64,000 bases of DNA, from contig CAUYLG010033152.1 in the NCBI GenBank assembly GCA_963573385.1, forward strand, positions 240,826-304,825, written 5' to 3'. Under the pieces are notes generated by a model. The model was not told the origin of the DNA, searched no databases, and saw only the letters and a program-made list of their open reading frames with translations. The DNA is from Cacajao melanocephalus. Its lineage: Eukaryota > Chordata > Mammalia > Primates > Pitheciidae. The position numbers and the translations under genes were made by a program. This document shows, one piece after another, positions 12,541-25,674 of this stretch (positions are counted from its first letter, which is position 1; each line of letters begins with the position of its first letter).

Positions 12541-14025
12541 TAGTGAAAATGAGAAGATCTAGTGATAGACAAGAAATGGGTTGTTGTGTAAAATGGGTAC
12601 AGGCTTGTCAGATAGGCCTGTTATACCTATCTCTATGTAACATTTCACATACTAGGGCAGAAAAGCAAATTCGCCTCTCTCGGCGTTAATTGTATCACTG
12701 GTTTAAAGTGATTCCTCAAAAATATATTCTTTTGACTTCATAGTCACCTGTAGGCTCTGAAGAGTTTAGGTTTACACAAACCACATCAAAAAGTGCCTAC
12801 TGGTTGCTTTTTGTGTCTATATAATCATCCCAAGGTCTTGTGTGGGCTGTCCATGGAAACTCACAAGTGGTCATGTATTGGAACAATGTTCTACTTCATA
12901 CCCTGGAAATAATGGCTTCCAGCCAGCTCATGAGAAGAATAAAAGTGCTTTGTATCAGATGCCCTGCTGTGCATTAGAATTTCAGTTACAGCTGCTACCT
13001 TGTTATGTTATAACACCCACATTTCTTTACTTACAAGGCCAGCTTCACAGAAAAAAAAGAGCCTTGTATTCATTGTCTAATTATCAACTTCATAATACCT
13101 TGGAAACAGACTATAGCTCAAATGTGTATAACTCAAAATATTATTGTAAGGTTAAGATCTGGAACAATAAAAAAATTTCCTATCACTGTTAATAGCCTCA
13201 TGTAAAAATAATGACTACATAAAACTAGTGCTTTTTAAAAAATTTAACTTCTTAATAGACAGATTTATTAGTCAAAATATGAAATGATTTAGATAAATGG
13301 AGAGAAAAAAATTTAACATGGAACAAGTTGGGCCAAGAACTTGTTTCAGAGCTTTGGCAGCCTGCCGAGCACACCTCTCGATGGGGACATGCAACTTTAA
13401 TCTTTATTATGGAGTGATCATAAGTGGACTGATTCTGAGCGCCATCTGCTCTCAATGAAGCATCGGAGTTACAGGCTGCTCACTCTGATATGCCCTTCAC
13501 CTCTGCTCTCCAATGTCACCCAAAGTCCATTTTGAAAGGTTGAGTTTTATTAAACAGAAAAGTTTATTATAATTAATATTCTTTATGAGAGCCATTTATT
13601 TTTAATGAATAGCAGAATGGACAGCTGAGGTTCCTTCTTCAACCCCGAAAAGCAAACTAAATGTGGTGAAAGCTATCCAGAGATTTCTATTTAGGCATTA
13701 GGGGGATAAAGTTTCAGTTGGACGGCCAGATGAAACTTTGAATGTTAGATACTACATCAACTCTTTTGCCTACTTGTGCTGCAGTGCCGGTACTCAATTG
13801 AAAATAGTGACAAAGAGAGAGAGACATATGTCCTATTCTTAACATAAAATAAAAAGAAAGTTGTGCGTTCTCACGTTTAATATAACGTCCTAAAGTAAAC
13901 AAGGTATCCTGAATTTCATTTGTTTTATTGTGCCCTATTGAATATTGTGCTCTATTGAATAGGTATTTATAAATGTGATCATTTTTGGAAATAACAATTA
14001 CACCTACGTTATGTCTGTGCAAGCA
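12541..14025. other. No recognised feature
   Basis: This long interval has ordinary composition. It contains a 116-codon open frame (12842-13192) that lacks coding composition, recognisable domains or splice context. No repeat is assigned. Confidence 0.4.
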
Positions 14026-14398
14026 TAATTAAGGGGCTTAAGTTGAGAATATTCTGGATTTAGGGGTGCCCTAATGCCAATGACTGGTGTTCTTACAAAA
14101 GAAAGGGGAAGGAGATTGGAGATACAGACATCCAGCAAGGAAGCCCACTTAAAGATGGAGGCAGAGATTTGAGTGTTGTATCAACAAGTCAAAAAACACC
14201 AGGGATGGCTGGCAGACATCAGAAGGTAGAATAGAAGCATCAAATAGATTTTCCTGCAGAGCTTCCAGAAGGAACCAACCTTGTTGACACTGTAATTTTG
14301 GACTTCTGACCTCCAGAATGTGAAAAAAATACATTTCTGTTGTCTTAAGTTACCCAGGGTGTGGTATTTTGTTACAGCAGCCCTAAAATACTACTACA
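14026..14398 (+). mobile_element. MLT1A-type MaLR LTR, sense, 5' truncated
   Basis: The ordered blocks are 'gccctaatgccaatgactgg', 'gttcttacaaaag', 'gcagagatttgagtgttg', 'ccagaaggaaccaacc', 'ttggacttctgacctccag' and a terminal 'agccctaaaatactactaca'. They match the MLT1A LTR from its middle to its 3' end. Confidence 0.85.
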
Positions 14399-15787
14399 GG
14401 GCTAGTTAGTGTTAATTTAGATTTTCTGGAAATCTTCTTATGAGCTTAGGAAAAACAGATTTCATTGATGTTCAGAGGTCACTGACTGTTGAAGTAGCTA
14501 CACCTAAATGTATTTACCTTTCTCTCTCTCTCAGATTTTTCTTTTTGCTCATTGACTCTTTCTCTTCCTTTCTTTTGCAGAGGTATGTTAGAATGTTTAG
14601 AAATGAAAGAAATTCTTCTTTGTGAGTGATATTTCAGATAACATAATAAAAATGAAAGATTTCAGGAAATTCATGGGAGTGGTTTTAGTAGATTCTTCAG
14701 AGATTCCCTGAACACTAAGACAATGTAAGTATAAAGATGACACTACTTTTCATATAAGCCAAAAAAAAAAAAAACTACAGAGTTAAATATTATCTTTTGG
14801 ATATGTTAGCACTATTGCTCACTCTGATTATGGAAATACATTTCCCCAAAAGAAAATATACATCTACACATTAAATCAGCCTGCCTTTGTATTTTCCTGA
14901 TTAGTGTCACCAGGATGTCTGGCAACTTACCTAAGGCAAACTCCTACCACCCAAATAACATGTTACTATTTCCTGGAACTTCCATTCCTGGGGCCTCTCT
15001 GAAAGGATACCACTAAATTAGTGTCAGAATGCATATTTATGGATCAGCATAACTCAGTTACCTTGACGACATTTTTTACATTTATTTTTTATTACTTAAA
15101 GATTTATTGTTCTGCCCCTTAAATAAAAACTGTGAAGCAAATAAAAAACAATTTATTCCTAATTTGCAAAGGCAGTAACAAACAACCTTGGCCCCTTAAA
15201 AATGGGATTACTAAGGGTAATGTTCTAAGAATCTCTTTGTCATCAAACAGAATTTTTAAACAGAGATACGTTTTAAGATTTGAAGCAGTTCTCTTTTAAG
15301 ACTATTCCTTATCTTGTGAAGTTGCCCTTGTGGAAGATGTACAATGACAAAATATCGAAGTATTAGGGTTGACAGAGGATAGCTGGGGGAAATGGAAAGG
15401 ATTTCAATGTTAACAAATATTTTGAAGTTTTCTTTTCAGTAACTCTAATGGCATATGCATAAAGGAAAATGAACAGAAAGTGTTTTAAAATAATAATAGG
15501 TGCATAGCAATTAGAGGCGTAATATGGATAGAAGAAACACTTCAATACAATGAAACAAATGTGTTAAAAGAGAAAAAACAATGAAACACAGGACTTCAGT
15601 TTCTCTCAAGGGAGTTAAATGCCTTTAGTGGATATTTGAGAACCAGTAAGTTTTATAGGAAGTCACAAGACCTAGATTACAACAAATGCTTTGAATCTAT
15701 TTTAACTGCTGGTTGACAAGTTACATTACTTGGCTGTATTTTTCATTCCTTACCTGGGAAATGCTGGAATAAGGGAAAATGATTCTA
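14399..15787. other. Unassigned interval with a recursive-splice-like motif
   Basis: No repeat or gene is recognised. At 14535-14588 a long pyrimidine tract ends in TTTTGCAGAG and is followed at once by GTATGT, an acceptor abutting a donor. Confidence 0.4.
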
Positions 15788-16231
15788 TGTTAGTTTTCTA
15801 GGGCTGTTGCAACAAAGTACCATAAATTTAGTAGATTATCACAAGAGAACTCTCTCATAGTCCTACAGGTTGGAAGTTCAAAACCAAGGTGTTAGCAGAT
15901 CCATGCTACCTCTGAATGTTCTAAGGAAGAATCTTTTCTTGCCTCTTTCCAGCTCTTGCTGGCTCCTAGGAATCCTTGGCATTCTTAGGTTTGTGTATGC
16001 TCCACTGCATCATCTGGCTCTGTCGTCTTCTTCTCTGTCTCTCTGATTCCTCAGTGTCTGTGCATCTGTGTGTCCTCTCTTCTTCTTATAAGGACACCAG
16101 TCATTAGGGCTTGCCCTAATCAACTATGACATCATCTTCACTAACAACAACTACAAATACTCTTATTTCCAAAAAAAAGTCATATTCTGAGTTCTGGGTA
16201 GATGTGCATTGGGACACTATTTAACCCACTA
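15788..16231 (-). mobile_element. MLT1A-type MaLR LTR, antisense, near complete
   Basis: The element starts TGTTAGTTTTCTAGGGCTG and carries the antisense MLT1A blocks 'aacaaagtaccataaattt', 'ggcattcttaggtttgtg', 'cttcttataaggacaccag' and 'catcatcttcac', ending near 'atttaacccacta'. It is inverted relative to the copy at 14026-14398. Confidence 0.88.
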
Positions 16232-16904
16232 TGGGGTTTCCAATGCAACAATCTTAAAATAATTCTCCTCATTTTTTTAAATCTCCTCACTAATTAAAAC
16301 AGGGCAAAAGGAGTAACACTGTACCTCAATTCTTTATGAACTCTTACATGAGGATGGAAAATAAAGAAAATTGATCATGTGGTCTCAGGGTTTGCCTGTA
16401 AGGTAACAAAGGCTGTTGTTTGTTAACAGTATCTGGGGCCAGTGAACCCAGGTAGGTAGAAAGCGTGATAGGAGGATTCCAACTAGCTTCAGTCTTTCAC
16501 AATACCACCAACTCAGGGCAGATACAGACAGAATATCTGCTTCTTAAAAATAGATGCAAATGAAAAAATCCAAACCTGTCTATCACTACTAACTAAAAAA
16601 TTAACCCGGTAACATTCTGTTTTTGAAGGGTGAGTGAAGCTGTCTTTATAAACAACAGTTGTTGTTCCAACTAACGGGAACCATATGTGGACTACTGTAT
16701 TTGTGTTTTCCTCTCCAGTTCCCATTAAGTATTGTTATTTGTAATAACTATAAACAATTGATATTCCAAAAGGTATTTCATAATCTTTAATTTATGAAGG
16801 GTCCCATATATCTATTGCTTCCAGACCCTTTGACTCTGTAGACCAGACAGTGTGGTAAGAATATTACCATATGGATTACATATCTAATAGAAATATACTG
16901 ATTT
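16232..16904. other. No recognised feature
   Basis: No gene or repeat is supported here. Confidence 0.4.
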
Positions 16905-17125
16905 TTAAAGAGCTAATATATCCACTATGGATTGTCTCATTTGATGAAAAGAACCCTGGGAATTAGGGAATTTAATTATCTCCATTTTGAGGATGAGAAT
17001 ATCGAGGTTAAGGATATTAACTAAACTCTTCAAGGTCACAAACCTACTAAGTGAAGAATTTTAAATTAAAAAACCAGTTTTGAGTCAGAGCTCATGCACT
17101 TTACCATTGTACCATACTGCATCTG
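16905..17125 (-). repeat. MIR SINE, antisense
   Basis: The blocks 'tctccattttgaggatgag', 'ttcaaggtcacaaacctac' and 'gcactttaccattgtaccat' give the antisense MIR order through to its 5' end. Confidence 0.75.
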
Positions 17126-18419
17126 ATGCTCATTTAAATCTCAAATTTTCACACAAGCTGCTAGGAACCTCAGGACTTTCCTTACCTTAAACCTTTCAGG
17201 GAATTTCTCCGCCCTTCTCATGTCACTCAGTCCGCAGTTAAGCAGGCTATATCTCCTCCAGGACACTAGTCTTGGATTTGGCTCTAGTTTCTGAATCAAG
17301 TATCTCTTAAGGCCCCTACTCCCTCAAGCTACTTCCTTGCCATCTAAATGAAAAATCCAGGAGTACATTATTTTGCTGTTGGGGTTTTGTTAATCTTCTC
17401 CGAATGGGGAAACAATAGTAACTGATATGGGGAAATCACAGCAGTTTCATGAGAATAAAACATCTTCCTTTCCTGAATTTTTTTTCATGGGAACCTTAAA
17501 GAATACCTAAAAATTATTTAACACAAAGGACTACTGAATCAGTTCCACAGAACTGCAAAGGTTGGAGTCTAAATTGGCCTTGATAGAGTTAAATCCATCT
17601 CAACTTGAATGTTTTGTTATTGTTGTTTATTTTTCCTCCTTTGAGAGTCTGATCTTTAAAATTCTTGTAGTGCTCAAAATCATGCTAACTCTGGTTTAGA
17701 ACCTCCAGAGCAAACCTTGGGTTCTCTCTGCCATCTTACTCTCTTTAACCTGGGAGAGAAGAGCACAGTCTTCACATTTTCTCTTGCTTCGGGGAAGCCA
17801 TAGGTCAGTTCGCCTCCTGTCAAGTCCTCAGGAAGTGTCCACAGTAGAGTTATCTGTAGCCTTAGGCTTATTTTACCCCACCTTCCCAAGTTTCACCTTT
17901 GCAACTTTATGCTTCTGAGATTCTATTAAAGTACTGATATTCCTGTTTTCACTTTATCCTGCTGAATGGTTTTAGAGGAGTAAAAAGCCCATGGGAGGTT
18001 GATGGCCCAGTATCAAGGAAAGACTAGTCTCATGAAAACAGGCTAATGAGAAACCCATCTTAGTGTTAGTGTATTGACTTCTAGGACAGTGTTTGCTAAT
18101 AGGTGGTGAGCACAAAACCAGTGACAATTTTTTTGGTGATGCATGGATGAATATGACAAAACTGTAAAATTGTGTGTTTATCATAACACATAGCACAAAG
18201 GAAAATACAACTATTCTATCATGCCTGTGTGTGCTAGGACCAGGAATAGTTGACAAAATGAGTAGATCTCAAGTCCATTAAAAGGGGAGAAAAACACTAA
18301 ATAATGCCATAAGCAGTACACAGCAATGGCAAGACACGGAATGAGACTATGTGAATGACAGGAGTCTGAAAGTCTTGTTTTAAAGTATCAAAAACCATTA
18401 AAAGCAGGAAATAAACATG
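17126..18419. other. No recognised feature
   Basis: No gene or identifiable repeat. Short open frames on the minus strand (up to 94 codons at 17972-18256) show no coding hallmark. Confidence 0.4.
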
Positions 18420-18590
18420 CACATTCAGACTTTGAAGTGAGATGACTCACCAACTGAGTCACCTTAGACAAAATTAATTTCTGTGGCTTCCTCCGCTTCC
18501 TTCAAAATGTTGGGAAATCTTTCTCGAAGTGCATTTATGGGGATTAAATAACAACTACGTACGAAGGTCCACCATACATAGTTCATAAAA
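18420..18590 (+). repeat. MIR SINE, sense (degenerate)
   Basis: A 'ctgagtcaccttagacaaaatt' block, then 'ctgtggcttcctcc', then 'ggggattaaataac' resemble the MIR core in sense order. Confidence 0.5.
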
Positions 18591-19789
18591 TTTTGTTCAC
18601 ATTCCTCCCCACTACACCCACCTGCTAAAATAATAAGCATACTAAGTAATGTCTGTGGGTGGCCTGAGATCTACAAATGTTTTTCTTTCTCCTCTGTCCT
18701 GCCTCTTTTCTTTCTCTCCCACAGATGACCTCCGTTAGTCCTTGAAAGGAAGATTTATTCTGTGAAGATTTTTGGATTCATATTACAAAGAAAGAAACCC
18801 ACAAACTTCAAACTCTTTTAATATCAGTTCTAAGCTGTTTTGTTTATTTTGGAAGATGGGAATTGGCCACTTTTATTTTCCAGTGGCTGGTTAGAAGCTG
18901 GGTCACTAAGGTTAACTTCTTAAAGAAATGAAAAACAAGTTGCCTTTTCCAGAAAAAAAAAAAAAATTGACTTTCAGTGAGAATAAAGCAATGTTCCAGT
19001 AATACTGAGTAGTTCTTTAGCAATTTTTCAATACTCATCAGTAATAAATCTTTTATAAGGAATGTAATTCAGTGGTTCTCCAATTTAAATATACTTTTGA
19101 AATATCAGTATAAGTAAAAAATTGATTTTATAGGAACATGGAATGATTTCACTGAAAATTATAAAACAATTGATTGAAGCAGAAATTTAAATAGAGAGAT
19201 GTGTATAATTTTCAATGATTCTTTGCATAAAATATGTTAATTTCTTAAAATGTTTATTTTTATGTATAACCTAAAGCTTGTTTACAAAACATTTTTAAAG
19301 GAAGACAGACTTAGCTAGCTTTTCTATTTTAAAAAAATTTTGTTTAATAATTATATACAGAAATATCTATGTACTGTGTTTTAAATAACAGACATTAGAT
19401 AAAAAAAGAAATTAATCTTATAACTAATCTTTTTTTAAAAGTTTCCAATCTATCTTTTCGAGAGGATATTTATCTAATGAAACCAAAACGAAAAAAAGCA
19501 TCTAAGGCACTGTAAATACTCAGAACATAGTCACTAAGGAAGCTCAGAGAAGCTTTCTCTTGGAGAAGATAACCTACTCATATTGGGACTTTGAGTTGAA
19601 AATCCTTTAGGGATATAGCAAGAAAGGAGATAGCTATAAGGCAAATATAAGTTGTTTGGGACTCACCATTGGAAGAAGACCATGACTCTATTATATCTAG
19701 GAGGGAAATATCACAATATTCTTATAAATTGACCTGCTTCATTTACCTCTCTCTAAGTTTAACTCCTAGTAAGTGAACTAAAATATTCT
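18591..19789. other. AT-rich interval, no recognised feature
   Basis: No gene or repeat is confidently assigned. Confidence 0.4.
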
Positions 19790-21840
19790 TCTAAAACATA
19801 TATATATTTAAAATATCATAAATTATCAATAGACTTTATAGTTCTTCAAACAATAATCAAAAGATATAATGAAAGGGAAAAAAACTCCATATGCAGTACC
19901 AAGTTTAAATATTAAATAATTAGGAATAAAATTGATTAAAATGAACAAAATGAAAAAACAATTTTTCAATTTCCCAGAAGATCAAAAGTAGTATTGGACA
20001 AATGAAAGGCCAAATACTATTGTTAGGTAGGTTAAATCAATATTATAAAAACATCAATTATATACCAGTTAGTAAAATACAATACAATCACAATAAATAC
20101 AGTAATTTATTACGTGGAGCTAGACAGGTTTACTTTAATAACTTTGTTTCAAAATATATACCAATAAGAATGACTAGAAGAAAAACCTGAAAAAAATGAG
20201 TAATAGGGGACAAGATAGACCTATCAGAAACTAACACATATTAGAAGCCCTCTATAATGTGCTTTTTTTTTGGGCACAAAAAGTGTACGTAATAGCACAT
20301 TAATAGTCAGCAATTTTTTAGACCAGAAGAGTCCAGAATTGACCCAAGTACATAAAGAAATATGACATGAGTTTTCAGGGACATTTGAAATCACTGAGGA
20401 AAATAAACTTTTAATCAGTAATGCTGAAATAACTGGATAATCATTTGCAAAAGGCTATAACTGGATCTAAGTCCCACACTTCACAGCTGAATAATTCCAA
20501 ATAGATTAGAGAATTTTTAAATACAAGTATTCCTGCTCACGCCTATAATCCTAGCACTTTGGGAAGCCCAGGAGGGAGGACCCCTTGTGAACAAAAGTTT
20601 GAGACCTGCCTGGACAATAAGTGAGACCCCATATCTAAAAAACATTTTAAAAATAGTTGGGTGTGATCGTGTGTGCCTGTAGTCTCAGCTACTCAGGAAA
20701 CGGAGGTAGGAGGAATCACTTAAGCCTAGGAGATTAAGACTGCAGTGAGCTATGACCTCTCCATTGCATTCTAACCTGGGAGACAGAGAAGTACTAGATA
20801 AAAACATAGATTACTTTATATCCAAGGAATGAAGACAGTGTTGTTAACATTCAAAAATCCAGAAGCTGCAAAAGACAAGACTGATACATGAAGTCTTAAA
20901 AGAACCGTAAAGCAACACAGAGAAGTTACAAACAACAACAACAACAAAATGCAAATGACACAACAGGCAAATGGTTTCTTTTCTCAGGATATAAAATGCT
21001 CTTAAAAAATTAAGAAAAAATCATCAAAAATCGAATCTAAAAACAGGCCACAAAATCTGAAGAGAGTTCAAAAAAAAAGTTAAGACACTTATGTTTATGA
21101 AAAAAAGTGAGCAGTCGCATTCATATGATCCATACAAATTAAACTACAAAAAGATGCAACTATTAAACTAACAAAAATCCAGAAGTTTTATAATATGCTC
21201 TGTGGGCAATGCTATAGAGAAATAGGCCCTCCATAACATTGCTGGAAATGATTGCAAAATGGCATAACTACCACAGAGGAGAATTTAGCAATATCAAACA
21301 AAATTGCCTATGCATTGATCCCTTGACTCAGCATTCCCACTATAAATATTTCATCTAGGAGAGAAAGAAAGCCATCCAGGTATGAAATACCAAGGCAAAT
21401 GGTTACTCCTAGCAGAATTATTTGAAACAGCAGAAGATTGGAATTAATCCAAATATTCAAATTAGAGGATTGGTTTAATGAACTATTTCACTTCTAAAAA
21501 ACGAATGTATTACACAGCTATAAAACAAAAAGAATGACCAGTATTTATGTACTGAAGCAAATTATTTCCAGGACATACTAAATGAAAATTTTAAAGAAGC
21601 TGAAATATGAATATACATGTGCGTGCATTTGCTTATTTTTATAAAAAAATAAACACTGGAAAAGAAACAAGAAATAATAAAAAATGTTTACCTATAAAGG
21701 GCATAGGAAATAAAGCCAGATCTCTAAGAATAATTTAAAATATTTTTTCTTTTAAACTATGTAAATGGTTTTATTTACTTATGAAAACATAAATAAATCA
21801 TACGAAATAACCCTAAAATTAAAAACAAAGCAAAATAAAT
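19790..21840 (+). mobile_element. Old L1 (L1M) ORF2 and 3' UTR relic, sense
   Basis: Degenerate ORF2 blocks occur in order, from 'gaaaggccaaatactattg' and 'ggataatcatttgc' to 'gagaaataggccctccataacattgctgg' and 'cagctataaaacaaaaag'. A 3' UTR-like 'gtttacctataaagggc' block follows. All frames are broken. An AluJ (20533-20790) splits it. Confidence 0.75.
20533..20790 (+). mobile_element. AluJ-like, inside the old L1
   Basis: A diverged dimeric Alu, slightly 5' truncated, with 'gcctataatcctagcactttggg' and a right arm 'gtctcagctactcagg'. The tail has been lost. L1 sequence continues on both sides. Confidence 0.9.
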
Positions 21841-22432
21841 GAATAAAATTTTACATATAATATTCTAGGACAAAAAGGACTATAAAAAAGTCTTACACTT
21901 CATGAAGTGAGGTTTTTTTTTCAGGTAGCATTGATGATGTCATTATGAAATGTAACATAAACTAAGTAAATACATAGGGAAATATTATTAGAAACAAGTT
22001 TTTCAACATAAGAGAAAAAAAGAACAAACATAAAGAACTTTAAAGAAAGAAACCGTATAATGTTAAATTTATATTAGGAATATCATATACAGTTATATAT
22101 CTATATACATCTCTATATATATCTGTTGCATCTCTGTATCTCTTTATCTCTCTAACTCTGTCTTCATTTCTATCTTTTTCTATCTATCTCTTTCCAATTT
22201 TGTTCCCTGAAATGGCCTAAGAGCAATATCTACCTAGTAGCAATGAGCACACCAGCACTGATTACTAAAAGCATTTCTCAGTAAGAGGACCAAAGTTCCT
22301 TGCAAAAATAACTGCTATAAGGTCTAAAGCAGAAAAGGAAGAGGAGAGCACAGGCTATTATTTGTGAGAGTCATACACAACTAACGGGAACTTCACAAGA
22401 GGATGCAGAAGTTAGCTAGCCAACTTTAAAAG
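21841..22432. other. AT-rich interval with short TATC/TCTA-like runs
   Basis: No gene is recognised. Simple-sequence-like (TA/TC) stretches occur around 22090-22200. Confidence 0.4.
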
Positions 22433-22444
22433 AATTTGACCATC

Positions 22445-23627
22445 CAAAACCGCAATGAGACACCATCTCAAGCCAGTTAGATGAATGGTGATCATTAAAA
22501 TGTTAGGAAACAATGGATGCTAGAAAGCATGTGGAGAAATAGGAATGCTTTTACACTGTTGGTGGGAGTGTAAATTAGTTCAACCATTGTGGAAGCCAGT
22601 GTGGTGATTCCTAAGCATCTAGAACCAGAAATACCATTTAACCCAGCAATCCCGTTACTGGGTTTGCCCAAAGGATTATAAATAGTTTTACTATAAAGAC
22701 ACATGCACATGTATGCTTATTGCAACACTGTTCACAATAGCAAAGACTTGGAGCCAACGCAAATGCCCATCAATGATAGACTGGATAAGGAAAATGTGGC
22801 ATATATACACTATGGAATACCATGCAGCCATTAAAAAGGATGGATTTGAGGGAATGTATTCTTTCCAGATCCACAGTGGTGTATAGTTTCAAAGGCAAGA
22901 ACTTCCCAGCACCATACCTCCCCCTCAACAGGGCAAGTTTAAAGGAATTCCTTTCATAGGAAGGGAAAATTGAATGGGGCGGGAATTTCTCCCAGGTTAA
23001 AAGTCCCCATCGCCCACATCCAGGTGGACTCCATGTCTGGATCCCCTTCCACAACCTCATGGAAGCTGCTCTTTCTCTTTTCTATTTCTTTCTCCTTTTT
23101 CTCTCTGCCTAAATAAATCACTTTCTGCAAAACTCTTTGGGGTTCGACATTTACTTAATAGTGCACCGCGTCCAACGGGGTCCTCCCTCCCTTTCTCGGG
23201 TAAGTGAGAGACCAAGGGCCTGGAAGAACATAGCCCATGGGGGAGCGAACTGAGCCTGCCCTAGAACCCGGTCACAGATTCATGTCCTTTGCAGGGACAC
23301 GGGTGAGGCTGGAAACCATCATTCTCAGCAAAATAACACAGGAACAGAAAACCAAACACCACATGTTCTTACTCATAAGTGGGAGCTGAACAGTGAGAAC
23401 ACATGAACACAAGAAGGGGAACATCACACACTGGGGCCTGTCAGGGGTGGGGGGCAAGGGGAGGGGCAACATTAGAAGAAATACCTAATGTAGATGACAG
23501 GTTCATGGGTTCAGCAAACCACTATGATACATGTATACCTATGTAAAAAACCTTCACATTCTGCACATGTATCTCAGAACTTGAAGTATAATAATAACAA
23601 AATAAAATGAAACACACACACACATAC
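22445..23627 (+). mobile_element. 5'-truncated primate L1 (L1P), carrying a solo LTR
   Basis: This is the end of L1 ORF2 ('gtggagaaataggaatgc', 'ggtgggagtgtaaattag', 'gcccatcaatgatagactgg') and the 3' UTR ending 'gaacttgaagtataataataac'. It is flanked by a perfect 12-bp target duplication AATTTGACCATC (22433-22444 and 23628-23639). The L1 is interrupted by a 430-bp LTR at 22847-23276. It codes for nothing intact. Confidence 0.95.
22847..23276 (+). mobile_element. Complete solo LTR (ERV1 type) inside L1
   Basis: This 430-bp element begins TGAGGG, ends GTCACA and is flanked by a perfect 4-bp duplication GATT (22843-22846 and 23277-23280). Removing one copy restores the L1 reading across the site. 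AATAAA lies at about 23111, so the LTR is in sense orientation. The 4-bp duplication fits a gammaretrovirus-like ERV1. The family is not named. Confidence 0.92.
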
Positions 23628-23639
23628 AATTTGACCATC

Positions 23640-24319
23640 AAAAAGAAAAATGACCACAACTGATTGAAAACATGAATAAATAAAACTGCCTAAGCCTTTA
23701 AAATCCTTTTTGCATAATACCAAACCATCCAGCAAACTATTCTCAATACTAAGGAGAAAACATGCATTTGTGGGCAATGCGTAGGAGCAGACACAAACAC
23801 ACATGCATGCATGTGCACCCTCACACAAATACACCACTTTGCAGTGATCATATCTGGTGGTCCATACCTTTACCAAATCATCCACTTCAAAGTCCTACTT
23901 GAGAATGACAACCCGACATTTTGTGTTTTGTGATATGATGCGTTTTGAAGACAACTTCATTAGCTATTTAGCATTCTCAAAATGTTAAACTGAACTTAAA
24001 TTTTCTAGTTCTAACTTACAGTTTATGGAAAATACACAGTAAATAGGAGAGTTCAGTGACCAATGAGGAGATAAACAAAATCAGAGTATAGAGCATTCTA
24101 GTCAGATCTCTGCACAGAATTAACATCATAGGACAAAACAAAGCAAAAACAGAACAAATGCCACCCAAATATTTCCATAGATTTTTTTAAAAATAACAAA
24201 CCAAAGCAACAAAATAGCATGTTTGAATCTTGATTGGCTCATTGTTAGGAGAAAAAAGATATAGAAGATATTGGGTGGCAGGAATAAATACATTCAGGTA
24301 TAGTCTGGAATTAGATAAG
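23640..24319. other. No recognised feature
   Basis: This AT-rich interval follows the L1. Short CA/CATG-rich patches occur near 23790-23840. No gene is seen. Confidence 0.4.
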
Positions 24320-24622
24320 AGCAGTCAATATTATTAGATTTCATTATTGTAATATTATTATAGTCATGAAGAAGAGTCCTCTAATTCTTAGAAGACACAT
24401 GGTAAAAGTTTTAGAGGAAAAGTGTCATGGTGGCTATACTTGCTATCAAATGACTCAGCAAAAAAAAAAAATATGTGTATATATATATATATGTATGTAT
24501 ATACACACACACATAAAACATATATGGCAAAATGTTAACTTTTTTATGCTAGATATACATTTTACTGCACTCTCCTTTTAAGTTTTTAGTATGCTTTACA
24601 TTTTTTATTATAAAACATTGGG
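24320..24622 (+). mobile_element. Old L1 (L1M) 3' UTR, sense
   Basis: The '3-prime UTR' order 'gaggaaaagtgtcatgg', 'ctatcaaatgactcagc', 'atggcaaaatgttaac' and a terminal 'ttttattataaaacattggg' matches old L1 3' ends. A TA/CA microsatellite lies inside it. Confidence 0.65.
24462..24514. repeat. A-run and (TA)n/(CA)n compound microsatellite
   Basis: An A11 run leads into alternating TATA/TGTA and then ACAC units. Confidence 0.9.
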
Positions 24623-24683
24623 ATAAAAGTCTCTTGCAGACTTGTTAACCCTGTTGACAGGTTGTATAAAAATTACCCATTTA

Positions 24684-24988
24684 GGCCAGGTGTGGTGGCT
24701 CATACCTGTAATCCTAGCACTTTGGGAGGCCAAGGTGAGCAGATCACTTGAGTCCAGGAGCTGGAGACCAGCCTGGGCAACATGGCAAACCACCCCCGCC
24801 ACTACAAAAAATACAAAAATTAGCCCGGTATGATGGTGCATGCTTGTAGTCCCAGCTACTCTGAAGGCTGAGGTGGAAAGATCACTTGAGCCCTGGAGGC
24901 AGAGTCTGCAGTGAGCTAAGATCACGCCACTGCACCCCAGCCTGGGTGACACAGTGAAACTCCATCTCAAAAAAATAAAATAAAAAGG
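24684..24988 (+). mobile_element. Alu (AluJ/S), sense
   Basis: A full dimeric Alu with an AAATAAAATAAAAA tail. The flanks aattacccattta (24671-24683) and aattctccattta (24989-25001) form a lightly decayed 13-bp target duplication. Confidence 0.97.
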
Positions 24989-25001
24989 AATTCTCCATTT
25001 A

Positions 25002-25674
25002 CATAATTAATACTCCGTGCCGCTTGGTTTTAAACAGAAATCAGAAGAAATACAACTTTTTGTAAAATTTAATTTTGCATTGTTAGGTCTTCCCTTTCAA
25101 GATATTACTTTCTATCTTACACACTGATAGGACAAGAGAAACTCTTAAATAGAATTATCATTGTAAGCTGCTAAGTCATACAGCAGCATGGACATTCAGG
25201 GCATGCAGGCCAGGAGGTTGATGAAGCTAAACTGAAACCAATCCCCTAAGGATTCAATTTGTCTTTCTGTCTTGGATTACCTGAAGCAGTTGGAGCTTTT
25301 TGTTTTAATTTCAGGGAGGTCAGAGTGGGGAAAGCAACAACTAGGCCTTAGATAGGGCAAGAACCACAGAAAGCAGAAATTTCCTTTTTCACCCTTATAA
25401 CATATTGCGCTACCAGCTTTACCACTCCAGTCATGATTGACATTCCCAGGGATAACCGGGCCCAGCATAGGTTACATGTAGTGCTCTCTTCCCTCCTGAT
25501 CGGCAACAATACTGTGGACTCGAGGGGAGGAATAGGCTTCCTGAAAATAACATCAAAGCATCTTCAGAGGGAAAATGTCTTTGGGATAATAAAATCTCAG
25601 AAGTAATCCATGAATCATATGCGTATCATAAGGATTTTGAAAAATCTTTAACTCTGCATTTAAAATAATTTTTA
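25002..25674. other. No recognised feature
   Basis: No gene or repeat can be supported in this interval. Confidence 0.4.
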
